The notes below the pieces were generated by a model. That model had not been told where the DNA came from. It did no database searches and was given only the letters and a program-made list of their open reading frames with translations. The position numbers and the translations under genes are program-made. Below are positions 50,650-59,969 of a stretch of DNA of 64,000 bases, piece after piece (the stretch's first letter is position 1; every line of letters begins with the position of its first letter). The stretch lies in contig BTUU01000004.1 of assembly GCA_045863555.1 (NCBI GenBank), positions 325,710-389,709 of the forward strand, read 5' to 3'. This stretch comes from JACRLV01 sp045863555. Its GTDB lineage: Bacteria; Planctomycetota; Phycisphaerae; UBA1845; Fen-1342.

Positions 50650-52914
50650 ATGCCTCGACAGACCATTTCAGCGCTTCTGGTCGTGCTCGTCGGCCCGGCA
50701 ATGCACTGCGCCGGACAAATACCCGAGTGGCGCCAGCTCTACCCCGCTGCAACGGAAGGGCACGCGGCGGTGTTCGACAGTTGGCGCGGCGTCACCGTGA
50801 TGTTCGGCGGCGATGTCGGCTTTGATTCATTTGAGACGTGGGAGCGCGCCGGCACTGCCTGGTTCCAGCGAAAAATCCCCGGCCCCATGCCTCGACGCTT
50901 TCACGCGATGGCTTTCGATTCCGCGCGGGGAGTGACGGTGCTTTTCGGCGGGTATGTAGGCTATGGCCTGGGCGAGACGTGGGAGTGGGACGGCGCGAGC
51001 TGGCGCCACCGGGCTGTCGACGAACCTCCGCCGCGCTATTACCACGCGATGGCGTATGACTCGCGGCGTGGTGTAACCGTGCTTTTCGGCGGCTACTCCA
51101 GCGACATGGACCGCCGCCTCGGTGACACCTGGGAGTGGGACGGCGTCTCCTGGACGGAACGGCCCGTAACCGGTCCGTCACCGCGGACGCTCCCGACGAT
51201 GGCCTATGACGCGGCACGAGGCGTCACGGTCCTTTTCGGCGGGGCAACCGCCTCACTCAACGGCGAAACGTGGGAGTGGGATGGGCAAGCCTGGACTCAA
51301 CGAATCACGGCCGGACCGGCCCCTCGAAGCCGGCACACGATGGCGTTCGACTCCAGTCGCGGGGTTACGGTGCTTTTTGGTGGCCGCAGTTCAACAGCGC
51401 GACTCGACGATACTTGGGAATGGGACGGCTCGACCTGGTCGGAACGCACCGCGTCGGGGCCCCCCGCACGCGCTTATGCCGCGATGGTCTTTGACGAAGC
51501 GCTGGAGGAAACGATCCTCATCGGTGGATACAGTCCATACGAGCCGAACGACGGATTCTTATGGGCATGGAATGGTTCGGATTGGCGTGAAGTCGAAGGC
51601 TCCGTACCCGTGGCGCGTGCGGGGCATGCGATGGCGTTTGACTCCCACGAGGGCAGGGGCGTGCTTTTCGGCGGCGTGGTTTCGCGTGGATTCGCGTCTG
51701 ATACGTTCGAATGGAACGGGTTCCATTGGAGACGCACGGACGCGGACCCGCGGCCGGGCGGTCGGGCATACCATGCGATGTCCTTCGATTCGCTGCGTAA
51801 CAGCACCGTGCTCTTCGGCGGAACGCCGCCGCGGTCCGACGAAACGTGGGAGCGGACTGGCACCCTCTGGGCGCTCCGCAGCGGAACCGGACCGCTCCCC
51901 CGCGAGGCGCATGCGATGGCGTTCGATTCGAATCGCGACGTGACGGTTCTCTTCGGCGGGCGGGATCGCGATCGCGTGCCCTTCGGCGATACGTGGGAAT
52001 GGAACGGAGTTGCCTGGACTCAGCGTGACGTCCCCGGACCGTCGGCGAGGGACTTTCACGCGATGGCCTACGACGCACGTCGCGGCGTCTCGGTTCTGTT
52101 CGGGGGCGACGCTCCGAGTCAGATCCTGGCTGATACCTGGGAATGGGATGGCAACGCCTGGACGTATCGCGGCAACGCGGGGCCGCCGCGGCGCGCCGGC
52201 CACGGGATGGCCTTTGACTCGCGACGCGGAACTGTCGTGATGTTCGGCGGATTTGGCGGTGATTCATACCAATTCCTGAATGACACATGGGAGTGGGATG
52301 GAGTTACCTGGACCGAAATCGAGGCTGACCCGCCACCAGGGCGCATGGGTCCAATGGTTTACGACACCGCACGCGACGAACTCGTGATCTTCGGCGGCGA
52401 GGGCGTGTTCGGCCGGAACTGGTCGAACGACACCTGGGGTCTCTCGCGTTCCTGCGTGGTGCCGACCATCGCCGTGCAGCCCGAACCCCGCGGCGTCTGC
52501 CCGGGCGGAGCCGCGACATTCAGCGTCGACGCCGCCGGGACTGCGCCGTTCACCTATCAATGGCGGCGCGACGGCGTCGCACTCGCCGATGAGCCGAATC
52601 GGATAAGCGGGGCAGCCACGCCGACGCTCACCCTCGTGAATACGACGGAATCCGACGCCGGCCACTATGCCTGCGTCGTCGCCAACCCCTGCGGCCGGGT
52701 CGTCAGCGCCGCCGCGACGCTCCGGGTCTGCGACCTCGCAGCCGACCTCGACTGCAATGCCGCCGTCAGCCTCGCGGATCTCGCGATCCTGCTCAGCAAC
52801 TTCGGCCGCATGGATAGTCCCGCGCGAACGGACGGGAATCTCAACGGCGACGAGACGGTCGATCTCGCGGATCTCGAACTGCTGCTCACCGAATTCGGAG
52901 AATCATGTCGGTAG
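50650..52914 (+). CDS. Secreted kelch-repeat protein with Ig-like domain and dockerin tail
   Basis: The protein has 754 residues from ATG 50650 (GAGGGA upstream). Signal peptide residues 1-23 (ISALLVVLVGPAMHCAG). About twelve kelch blades follow, each near 48 residues (HAMAFDSARGVTVLFGG, DTWEWDGVSWTERPV). From about residue 610 comes an immunoglobulin-like domain (VQPEPRGVCPGGAATF, YQWRRDGVALADEP, SDAGHYACVV). The last 65 residues are a dockerin-like pair (DLDCNAAVSLADLAILLSNF, NLNGDETVDLADLELLLTEF). An exported binding protein; the ligand is unknown. TATGAT at 50617-50622 may be its -10 box. Confidence 0.88.
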   Translation: MPRQTISALLVVLVGPAMHCAGQIPEWRQLYPAATEGHAAVFDSWRGVTVMFGGDVGFDSFETWERAGTAWFQRKIPGPMPRRFHAMAFDSARGVTVLFGGYVGYGLGETWEWDGASWRHRAVDEPPPRYYHAMAYDSRRGVTVLFGGYSSDMDRRLGDTWEWDGVSWTERPVTGPSPRTLPTMAYDAARGVTVLFGGATASLNGETWEWDGQAWTQRITAGPAPRSRHTMAFDSSRGVTVLFGGRSSTARLDDTWEWDGSTWSERTASGPPARAYAAMVFDEALEETILIGGYSPYEPNDGFLWAWNGSDWREVEGSVPVARAGHAMAFDSHEGRGVLFGGVVSRGFASDTFEWNGFHWRRTDADPRPGGRAYHAMSFDSLRNSTVLFGGTPPRSDETWERTGTLWALRSGTGPLPREAHAMAFDSNRDVTVLFGGRDRDRVPFGDTWEWNGVAWTQRDVPGPSARDFHAMAYDARRGVSVLFGGDAPSQILADTWEWDGNAWTYRGNAGPPRRAGHGMAFDSRRGTVVMFGGFGGDSYQFLNDTWEWDGVTWTEIEADPPPGRMGPMVYDTARDELVIFGGEGVFGRNWSNDTWGLSRSCVVPTIAVQPEPRGVCPGGAATFSVDAAGTAPFTYQWRRDGVALADEPNRISGAATPTLTLVNTTESDAGHYACVVANPCGRVVSAAATLRVCDLAADLDCNAAVSLADLAILLSNFGRMDSPARTDGNLNGDETVDLADLELLLTEFGESCR

Positions 52915-52989
52915 CCCATGTGATCGGCCGACAATGGAGGGCGGCCGGGACGGCGTGGGCCGGAAGTATCGCAGTCTCCCCGCCGTGCG

Positions 52990-54078
52990 TCACGGCTTGT
53001 CGAATACGACGCCGATCATCGCCTGCGTGTTCGTCAGCTTCGCCGTGGCGTCGTCGAGCGCCCGCACCTGCACCCGAATTCGCGCCCCGGCCGGGAACCG
53101 ATACTGGGGCTTATCCCGCGCGGTGCGGCCATGCATCGAGACCGGACCGTCCGTCAGCGTTTCGACCGAGTCGAACGCGCGGTCGACATCTTCCTCGTCG
53201 TCGATCAGGATCCGCATGCTCAGCGCGCCCGATCCGCGCGCTGCCGAGACGGTCGTCCGACAAGATCCGAACACGACCGAGCCGGCCGCGGGCATCACCA
53301 CGCCCTCGCCGGGCCCGGGAACGAAGCCGCCCGTGGTCTCGAGATCGCTGCCCGCGGTCTGGACGAGCTCGATCGAAGCGCTGCCAAACGCGAAGACGAC
53401 CGGTGCGCCGTAACACTCACCGGTCACGTTGAAATCGGCCGACGACTCGGACGGCCCGACGACGTTCAGGACGCCGTCCGACGTCCTGACGAGTCCGACG
53501 TCGAAATTCGCGTCGACCTGCGGCGCGACGCCGGAAGTCGGGTTATGTCCCGGGCTCCAGTACATGCCGCCGTTGTTGTCCATGGCCCATTTTGCGAGCG
53601 TCCGCGAGCTGCCGATGAGCAGCACGCCCGTGTTCGGCACGGCGCTGGGAGAGACAATCGTGACGGCGTAGCTGGCGACGTCGGAGTAGACGCCGAGCAT
53701 GTAGCTGTCGATGTTCGCAAAGGGGTCCAGCAAGTTGAACGATTGCAGCGTCGGGGCCTCGTTCGAGTAGCCGCTGATCGTCACGTAGCTGATCGTCTTC
53801 AGGCCGGCCGCGTTGTCGAAGAACGTCCGCGGCATCCCCGGGGCGATATTCGCCGAGTAGGTGTTGTCGAGGAACATGAGCGGAAAGCGCGTTGCGGCGA
53901 GGGGGCCGGTCCGCCAGTCGACCTTCGCGCCGGGTTTGATCTCCGTGGCGACGACGCCGCGGGGCTGCGCGGCGGTTCCGCCCGGCTTGTCGTCGGGCGC
54001 TGCCACGGCGTGGAACGCGAGGGTTGCGGCGGCAACGGCCAGGAATGCTCCCCCGACTCGGGAACTCGGTTTGTACAT
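52990..54078 (-). CDS. Secreted protein, unknown family
   Basis: The protein has 362 residues from ATG 54078 (GAGGGGG upstream). Signal peptide: SRVGGAFLAVAAATLAFHAVAA. The mature part is beta-strand rich (SYVTISGYSNEAPTLQSFNL, GAPVVFAFGSASIELVQ). No dockerin is seen. It is convergent with the kelch gene and divergent from ffh. Its size and strand pattern suggest a surface or periplasmic binding protein, but no family was recognised. Confidence 0.7.
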   Translation of the reverse strand: MYKPSSRVGGAFLAVAAATLAFHAVAAPDDKPGGTAAQPRGVVATEIKPGAKVDWRTGPLAATRFPLMFLDNTYSANIAPGMPRTFFDNAAGLKTISYVTISGYSNEAPTLQSFNLLDPFANIDSYMLGVYSDVASYAVTIVSPSAVPNTGVLLIGSSRTLAKWAMDNNGGMYWSPGHNPTSGVAPQVDANFDVGLVRTSDGVLNVVGPSESSADFNVTGECYGAPVVFAFGSASIELVQTAGSDLETTGGFVPGPGEGVVMPAAGSVVFGSCRTTVSAARGSGALSMRILIDDEEDVDRAFDSVETLTDGPVSMHGRTARDKPQYRFPAGARIRVQVRALDDATAKLTNTQAMIGVVFDKP

Positions 54079-54283
54079 ACGTTTCCCCCTCTTCGGAATG
54101 GCGTGCGGCGTTTGTGGGCCCAACGGCGTACCGTTCGCGTACCGCCGAGGGCGAGCCTGATCTTTGAGCAATCCGCGTTCCATTTCGCCTGTCATCGGCG
54201 GAGATTCATAAACGCAGTCCGCCCGGGGGTGCGGGCCACACCCCGGCTACACACGGTTTCCCCCCGCCGATAGACTCTCGGCC

Positions 54284-55720
54284 ATGTTTGAAGCCCTGAC
54301 AGAGCGATTTTCCAACGTCCTGCGCTCGATTCGCGGGCGCGGCAAGATTTCGGAAGAGAACGTCCACGAGGCCATGGGCGAGATCCGAACCGCCCTGCTC
54401 GAAGCCGACGTGAACCTCGACGTCGCGCGGAAGTTCTGCGACGACTGCCTCCAGAAGGCCATCGGGCAGGAGGTCATCAAGACCCTCAAGCCCGAGCAGC
54501 TCATCGTCAAGATCGTCTACGACGAGCTGGTCGCACTCATGGGGCCGATCGAAAACCGCATCCCCTTCGTCTCCGCCCCGCCGACCATCATCCTCATGGC
54601 CGGCCTCCAGGGCTCCGGCAAGACGACTACCTGCGGCAAGCTGGCGAGCTACTGCCTGAAGCGCGGCAAAAAGCCGATGCTCGTCGCGGCCGACCTGAAG
54701 CGGCCGGCGGCCATCGACCAGCTTGAGGTGCTCGGCCGGCAGCTCGAAGTGCCCGTGCACGCCGAGCGCGGCCATCAGAACCCCGTCATCGTCTGCCGCA
54801 ACGCGATCCGCAAGGCCCGCGAGGTCGACCGCGACGTCGTGATCCTCGACACGGCCGGCCGCCTGGCCATCGACGAAGAGCTGATGAAGGAGATCGCGCA
54901 GGTCGCGTCGTCGACGCAGCCGCACCAGATCTACCTCGTGCTCGACGCGATGACCGGCCAGGACGCCGTCAACACGGCCAAGAGCTTCAACGAGCGGCTG
55001 GAACTCGACGGCGTCATCCTGACGAAGTTTGACTCGGACACGCGCGGCGGCGCGGCGCTTTCCGTCAAGCATGTCACGGGCAAGCCGATCAAGTTCATCG
55101 GCGTGGGCGAGAAGCTCGACGCGCTGGAGGAGTTTCACCCCGAGCGAATTGCCGGGCGCATTCTCAACATGGGCGACATGCTCACGCTGGTGGAGAAGGC
55201 GCAGGAGACATTCGACGCGGAGAGCGCGGCCAAGGCGCAGGAGAAAATGGCCCGCGGCGATTTCGGCTTCGACGATTTCCTCACGCAGATGGAGAGCTTC
55301 AAGAAACTCGGCTCGATCAAGTCGATCATGAAGATGATCCCCGGCCTGGGCAGCGCGCTGGGGCAGATCGAGATCCCCGACGACGAACTCGACCGCTATC
55401 GGGGGATCATCCACTCGATGACGGACAAGGAACGCCGCAACCCGGACCTGATCGAAGCCTCGCGCCGCCGCCGCATCGCCCGCGGCGCCGGGGTCGCCCC
55501 CGACGAGGTCAGCGCCCTGGTAAAGAACTTCCTGCGCATGAAGCCGATGATGAAGATGATGTCCGGGGCGGGGCTCGGGCAGAAGATGCAGCTCATGAAG
55601 GGCCTGTCCGACATGGGCGCGCTTCAGTCGGGGCAGCTTCCGAAGCTCAAGGGCGGGACGGCGACCTCGGCCCGCTTCGATCCGCGGAAGCGCGACAAGA
55701 AGAAGCGGCGGCGGCGGTAG
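54284..55720 (+). CDS. ffh: Signal recognition particle protein Ffh (SRP54)
   Basis: The GTPase of the signal recognition particle has 478 residues. NG domain: N-terminal helices, then G1 GLQGSGKTTT (about 107-116), DTAGR (near 189), TKFD (near 246) and GVGEKLDALEEFHPERIAGR. The Met-rich M domain follows (MRMKPMMKMMSGAGLGQKMQ style, LRMKPMMKMM) and binds SRP RNA and signal peptides, ending in a basic tail. It delivers nascent membrane proteins to SecYEG, thus supports export of the many secreted proteins in this window. No SRP RNA gene was found here. Confidence 0.97.
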   Translation: MFEALTERFSNVLRSIRGRGKISEENVHEAMGEIRTALLEADVNLDVARKFCDDCLQKAIGQEVIKTLKPEQLIVKIVYDELVALMGPIENRIPFVSAPPTIILMAGLQGSGKTTTCGKLASYCLKRGKKPMLVAADLKRPAAIDQLEVLGRQLEVPVHAERGHQNPVIVCRNAIRKAREVDRDVVILDTAGRLAIDEELMKEIAQVASSTQPHQIYLVLDAMTGQDAVNTAKSFNERLELDGVILTKFDSDTRGGAALSVKHVTGKPIKFIGVGEKLDALEEFHPERIAGRILNMGDMLTLVEKAQETFDAESAAKAQEKMARGDFGFDDFLTQMESFKKLGSIKSIMKMIPGLGSALGQIEIPDDELDRYRGIIHSMTDKERRNPDLIEASRRRRIARGAGVAPDEVSALVKNFLRMKPMMKMMSGAGLGQKMQLMKGLSDMGALQSGQLPKLKGGTATSARFDPRKRDKKKRRRR

Positions 55721-55816
55721 ATTTTCGCGTGAACATGTGAAAATGTGATAACGTGAAAACGCCGCCCGATTCTGAGATCCAGCGGCACCGGGCGAGTCGC
55801 ACGACGGCCGGCCACG

Positions 55817-56392
55817 TCAGAACAGAGCGCGCACGAGTTCGAGCCGCAGCACAAATCCCGGAACGGCCTTCGACCGGAATTCGTCACCCGCGACCGGCAG
55901 CGCGACGTAGCGCCCATTCTCGATGCCGAAGAAGTGCATCTCGCCCGCCTGCGCATCAATCACCCAGTACTCGGCGACGCCGGCGGCTTCATAGTCGCGC
56001 CGTTTCTCCAGCAGATCGCGCTTTGCCGCGCCCGGCGATACGACCTCGACGACCAGTTGCGGAATCTCCGTCACGGCACCACGAATCCGGGCCCGCGTCG
56101 ACTGGCTCAGGTAGACAACATCTGGGCGATAAACAAGATCATCCCGCAGCCGCACGTCCACTTCGGTGACCACACTGCCGATCGGGTGACTCTGCAGAAA
56201 AACGCGCAGCTGGCAGGCGAGCTCAAGAACGATGTCCTGATGTTCAAACGAGGGAGAGGGTGCCAAGATGGCGACTCCATCGACGAGTTCGTACCGTCCA
56301 TCTGTCTCCGGCAGCGCGAGGTATTCGTCCGCCGTCATGCGCAAGCCATGATAGCAAACCTCATTCGTCAGACTTGTCGATCGAACGACCAT
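55817..56392 (-). CDS. Uma2-family endonuclease-like protein
   Basis: The protein has 191 residues. The family start is MTADEYLALPETDGRYELVD, then the PD-(D/E)xK-like site with YRPDVVYLS, LVVEVVSPGAAKRDLLEKRR (Glu and Lys of the site) and YEAAGVAEYWVID. Uma2 proteins are very abundant in planctomycetes and cyanobacteria; their cellular role is not settled. ATG 56392 is used; ATG 56338 (18 codons later) is plausible. Confidence 0.88.
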   Translation of the reverse strand: MVVRSTSLTNEVCYHGLRMTADEYLALPETDGRYELVDGVAILAPSPSFEHQDIVLELACQLRVFLQSHPIGSVVTEVDVRLRDDLVYRPDVVYLSQSTRARIRGAVTEIPQLVVEVVSPGAAKRDLLEKRRDYEAAGVAEYWVIDAQAGEMHFFGIENGRYVALPVAGDEFRSKAVPGFVLRLELVRALF

Positions 56393-56465
56393 TCAGGCAA
56401 CTCCGGCAGTCTCTCAACGAATTCTATCGGGATCGCCTTGGAACGAGAATCAAATTCCCGGACGC

Positions 56466-56933
56466 TCACTCTTTCGCACAGCACTTCTTGTATTTCTTCC
56501 CGCTCCCGCACGGACACGGGTCGTTGCGGCCGATCTTCGTTCCCGCGTTCGTGAACGGCCGCGGCTTGCCCGTCGCCGCGTCCTCGAACGTCCCGCGCAG
56601 CGCCCGCACATACGCGCCCATCACCCGGCCGCCGCCCAGCCGTCCGCGGTCCTCCAGGTCGCTCAGGAAATCCCCGCAGAGTTCCGGCAGCGCCCGCTTG
56701 ATCGACGCCGGAAGCTCCAGCCGGGCCACGACGTCCAGCAGCGCAGGCTTCAGGTCCGGCTCTTCCACATCTTCGGGTCCGACGCCGCGCTGGTCGCACG
56801 CCGCCGCAAGGAAACGGTTCAGCACCGGCCCGGCGTACTCCTCCATCGCGCCTTCGAACCCGCGGGCACGGTCCGAGGTGCAGAAGTCGCTGACCCAGTG
56901 GTCGATCTTCTCGAGTGTGTATCCGTCCGGCAT
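56466..56933 (-). CDS. SEC-C motif protein
   Basis: The protein has 155 residues. The last 23 carry the SEC-C zinc motif GRNDPCPCGSGKKYKKCC, as in SecA. The rest is helical (LNRFLAAACDQRGVGPEDVE, SIKRALPELCGDFLSDLED). SEC-C stand-alone proteins can bind SecA partners or nucleic acids; the role here is unknown. It follows the HAF protein on the same strand by 9 bases. Confidence 0.85.
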   Translation of the reverse strand: MPDGYTLEKIDHWVSDFCTSDRARGFEGAMEEYAGPVLNRFLAAACDQRGVGPEDVEEPDLKPALLDVVARLELPASIKRALPELCGDFLSDLEDRGRLGGGRVMGAYVRALRGTFEDAATGKPRPFTNAGTKIGRNDPCPCGSGKKYKKCCAKE

Positions 56934-56942
56934 GCCGTCACC

Positions 56943-58256
56943 CTAGCAGGTCGCCCCGAACGCCGAAAGCAGGTTCGCCAGATCCTGCAAATCCACATCG
57001 CCGTCCGCGTCGAGATCGCCCGTCGATGCAAACTGCCCGAAATTGCTGAGCAGCAAGGCAAGGTCCTGCAAGCCGACCGCGCCGTCGCCGTCGATACCGG
57101 CCGGACACGCGACGTCAAACCGCACGACCCAGCCTTCGACAACGCCCGTATCGGCATGCCGGCCGTTGCCGGCGATCGCCCGGCCGTCCGCGGAGATGCC
57201 GCGCGCCTCTTCGAGCGTCCAATCGCCGAGGTCGACGCCGTGCTCCGTCTGAAGCACGACCTGGAGATCGCGCATGCCCGTCTGCTGCGTCCAGATAAAC
57301 GCCCGCGGCGCCGAGCCGCCGCCGAACGGCCCCGGCACGCCCTCGATGTTTGCCCGACCGACAACGACGCGGCCATCGCCTGAAACGCCGTACGCGATGG
57401 ACTGGAAGTGACCGCCCGGCAGATCGCCCAGGCCCTGCATCCCCTCCTCGACCGTCCAGCGGTACGCCTCGCCGCCGTTGGGCGAATTCAGACTGCGGCT
57501 TGCACCGACGATGACGCTCCCATCCGTCGACGCCGCCTCAGCTGTGCTGAAGCGCACGACGCCGGCGGCTGTCGGCATCCAGCCGAGCGGCTGAAGCTGC
57601 CGCGTCGGCCCCCAGAGCGCCGCCTGCCGCTCGCCCGCTGGCCCCGTCACCACGCCGAAGATCACGGACGCGTCGTTCGAAATGCCGTACGCGTAGCTGG
57701 CGAAATCGCCCCCCGCGAGATCACCGAGCGGGGTGAACTGCGCCGTCGCGATGTCGTACTCGAACGCCTCGGTGCCGTTGTCCGATTGCCCGATGCCGAC
57801 AACGAACCGGCCATCGCCGGAGACGCCGCGGGCGGTCGCGGTCGGTACGCCGCTCACACCCCCGGGCAGGTCGCCGAACTCGATGACCGCGCCGCTCTCG
57901 CCGTCGCGATAGAACGCCGGCCGGCCGAAGGGGCTGAAAAGACCGTAATCCGCCGCCCCGACGATCGTCTGGCCGTTCGTGCTCACGCCATACGCGGTCG
58001 CCGTCATTCCCGCTTCCATGCCGTCCAGGATTGCAACCAGTTGGGAAGACTCGGTCCACGCGGTCGCGGCGTAGAAACGGACGAATAGCGACCCGCCCAC
58101 GTCACTATGCCCAACGGCCGTCGAACCATCCGCGGACAGCGCGAACACCTCGCTCAAGTCGGCCCCGCCGGGCAGATCGCCGACGCCGCGGAGCGTCGTC
58201 TGCGCATGCACGGCGGAGGCGACGAATCCGAAGGTGATCAGCGTTCGATATTTCAT
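56943..58256 (-). CDS. Secreted HAF-repeat protein with dockerin tail
   Basis: The protein has 437 residues from ATG 58256 (GAGG upstream). Signal peptide: ITFGFVASAVHAQ. Repeated HAF-type units cover most of the chain (GVGDLPGGADLSEVFALSAD, GISADGRAIAGNG), each with DGxxxVG. The final 60 residues are a dockerin-like pair (GIDGDGAVGLQDLALLLSNF, DLDADGDVDLQDLANLLSAF). The function of HAF proteins is unknown; export and calcium binding are expected. Confidence 0.88.
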   Translation of the reverse strand: MKYRTLITFGFVASAVHAQTTLRGVGDLPGGADLSEVFALSADGSTAVGHSDVGGSLFVRFYAATAWTESSQLVAILDGMEAGMTATAYGVSTNGQTIVGAADYGLFSPFGRPAFYRDGESGAVIEFGDLPGGVSGVPTATARGVSGDGRFVVGIGQSDNGTEAFEYDIATAQFTPLGDLAGGDFASYAYGISNDASVIFGVVTGPAGERQAALWGPTRQLQPLGWMPTAAGVVRFSTAEAASTDGSVIVGASRSLNSPNGGEAYRWTVEEGMQGLGDLPGGHFQSIAYGVSGDGRVVVGRANIEGVPGPFGGGSAPRAFIWTQQTGMRDLQVVLQTEHGVDLGDWTLEEARGISADGRAIAGNGRHADTGVVEGWVVRFDVACPAGIDGDGAVGLQDLALLLSNFGQFASTGDLDADGDVDLQDLANLLSAFGATC

Positions 58257-58449
58257 GTTCCGCCTCAAATCTGTTGGAAATCGGTCGAGACAATCAGTGT
58301 ACCCGGCCGCCCTCGTCACATGCCACGATTTTCGCCTCCCGCGACACGGAGGGAGGGAATCTGCCGGGCGAGTCCGGTGCCTTCTTTGACGGTTCATCCC
58401 CGGCGCGCGACGATGAATCGACCCTTCCACCCCTGAAGGAGGCATCCCG

Positions 58450-59076
58450 ATGCCGATCACCAGACCGACCACGACCACCCGGGCGCGCAAATCGTCGAAG
58501 AAACCTCCCGTCCGGCCGCTCACGCCGGCGCAGCTCTCCCGTGTCGTCTCCGTCATCGGCGAGCCATCGGGCACGGCTCGATTCGGCGCCGGCAAGGCCC
58601 TGATCGCCACGGCCGAGAAATTCCCAGAGCGCGTCTACCCGCATTTCGACGCGATCGCACCGCTGCTCCGGAGCGAAAGCAAGATCATGCGGTGGACCGG
58701 CATGCTTGCGCTCGCCCCGCTGGCCGAAGTGGACGCGGATCGAAAAATCGACACCGTGCTCGATACGTACGTCTCGTTCATTCACGGGGGCAACCTCATC
58801 AGCGCCGCGAACGCCGTCAAATGCCTCGCGCGGATCGCCCGATATCGCCCCGACCTGCTGGAGCGCGTGCTGGCGGTGATCCTCGAAGTCGAAAACGCGA
58901 CCTACGAGACGCCCGAATGCCGACGGGTCGCCATCGGCCAGACGCTGAAGGTGCTTGAGGAGATGGGGGACGAGGTCCTCCGAAGGCCCGATGTCAGCGC
59001 CTTCATCCGCCGCCAGTTGAACTGCTCGCGGTCCGCCGTGGCGAAGCTGGCGAATCAACTTCTTCGGCGTCTGTGA
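58450..59076 (+). CDS. HEAT-repeat-like protein, unknown
   Basis: The protein has 208 residues with GGAGG 8 bases before the ATG. After a basic N-terminus (TTTTRARKSSKKPPVRPLT) the chain is all helix, with HEAT-like pairs (FGAGKALIATAEKFPERVYP, LISAANAVKCLARIARYRPD). Possibly a protein-interaction scaffold. It precedes the ATP synthase promoter by 66 bases and is probably a separate unit. Confidence 0.7.
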   Translation: MPITRPTTTTRARKSSKKPPVRPLTPAQLSRVVSVIGEPSGTARFGAGKALIATAEKFPERVYPHFDAIAPLLRSESKIMRWTGMLALAPLAEVDADRKIDTVLDTYVSFIHGGNLISAANAVKCLARIARYRPDLLERVLAVILEVENATYETPECRRVAIGQTLKVLEEMGDEVLRRPDVSAFIRRQLNCSRSAVAKLANQLLRRL

Positions 59077-59141
59077 ACCGCAGTTTCTAGTCGCCGCCGA
59101 CGGCCGGGCCGCGCGCCGCCAAAACAACGGCCGTACCGGCC

Positions 59142-59171
59142 TTGACGGTCCTTTGCCGACGCCGCTACCAT
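59142..59171 (+). promoter_or_regulatory. Promoter of the ATP synthase operon
   Basis: TTGACG (59142-59147), an 18-base spacer, and TACCAT (59166-59171) match the housekeeping promoter pattern, 74 bases before the atpZ start. Confidence 0.55.
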
Positions 59172-59245
59172 GCCCCTCCCGCTTGAGACTGAATCCGAGG
59201 GGCCGTTCACCTCCGCCGGCGCGGCGGACGGACCGAGGGCTCCCG

Positions 59246-59569
59246 GTGGAGCAGAAGAGCGCAGGCGGGGCGCGGCGAGTGCCATCAGACGAGCCAGAGC
59301 GCGAGCTACGCAGGCGGAGCTTCTATCTCCGCTATGCCGGTCTCGGTCTCGAATTCGCGGGCGGCCTGGCCGGTTTTGTACTGCTCGGCTGGGCGATCGA
59401 CAGTTGGCTGAGCAGCCGGCCGATCGGGCTCATCGCGGGCGCGCTGCTGGGCTTTGCGGGCGGGATGTACAACCTGATCCGCAGGGCGTACGAGATTCAG
59501 GCGGCCGTCGCGAAAATGGACCGCGAGGACGCTGCTGACAAGAAACGAGATGACGGCGAATCCCCCTAA
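59246..59569 (+). CDS. ATP synthase accessory protein AtpZ-like
   Basis: The protein has 107 residues from GTG 59246 (GAGGG 5 bases upstream); a TTG at 59153 is less likely. Two membrane helices (LRYAGLGLEFAGGLAGFVLL, PIGLIAGALLGFAGGMYNL) with the hairpin DSW between them match AtpZ/AtpI-type assembly factors encoded at the start of atp operons. Overlaps the next gene by 20 bases. Confidence 0.8.
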   Translation: MEQKSAGGARRVPSDEPERELRRRSFYLRYAGLGLEFAGGLAGFVLLGWAIDSWLSSRPIGLIAGALLGFAGGMYNLIRRAYEIQAAVAKMDREDAADKKRDDGESP

Positions 59570-59969
59570 CCCGGCTTTCACCTTCGCGAAGCTCGCGGCG
59601 ATCTCGCTCGGCCTGGCCGCGGCGTTCGCCGTGCTCGCATTCGGCCCGGCCTCGGCGATCGGCGGAAATTCGCAGGTCGCGGCGATGCTCTTCGGCACGC
59701 TGGCGGCCCTGATCGGCAGCCTGATGGCCGCGGCCGCGCCGGCGTGGTGCATCGCGGCCTCCGCGCAGACGTTCGCGATGGCGACGCTGGCGGGGCTGAT
59801 CATCCGGTTCCTCGCGACGATGTCGCTGGCGCTGGGTCTGCGGTCGCTCGACGTGGTTCCGGCGGACGCACTGATGATCTGGGCGGCAGTCGCGCAGCTG
59901 GCGCTTCTGGCCGGCGACGTGGCGTTCCTTGTACGGCTCGCAAAGACCCGGGAGGCGAAGACGGCATGA
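59550..59969 (+). CDS. ATP synthase subunit I-like membrane protein
   Basis: The protein has 139 residues with four membrane helices (FAKLAAISLGLAAAFAVLAF, FGTLAALIGSLMAAAAPAW, AGLIIRFLATMSLALGLRS, LMIWAAVAQLALLAGDVAF). Position between atpZ and atpB and topology fit the AtpI family, which assists c-ring assembly. Sequence similarity alone is weak. Stop overlaps the atpB start. Confidence 0.7.
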   Translation: MTANPPNPAFTFAKLAAISLGLAAAFAVLAFGPASAIGGNSQVAAMLFGTLAALIGSLMAAAAPAWCIAASAQTFAMATLAGLIIRFLATMSLALGLRSLDVVPADALMIWAAVAQLALLAGDVAFLVRLAKTREAKTA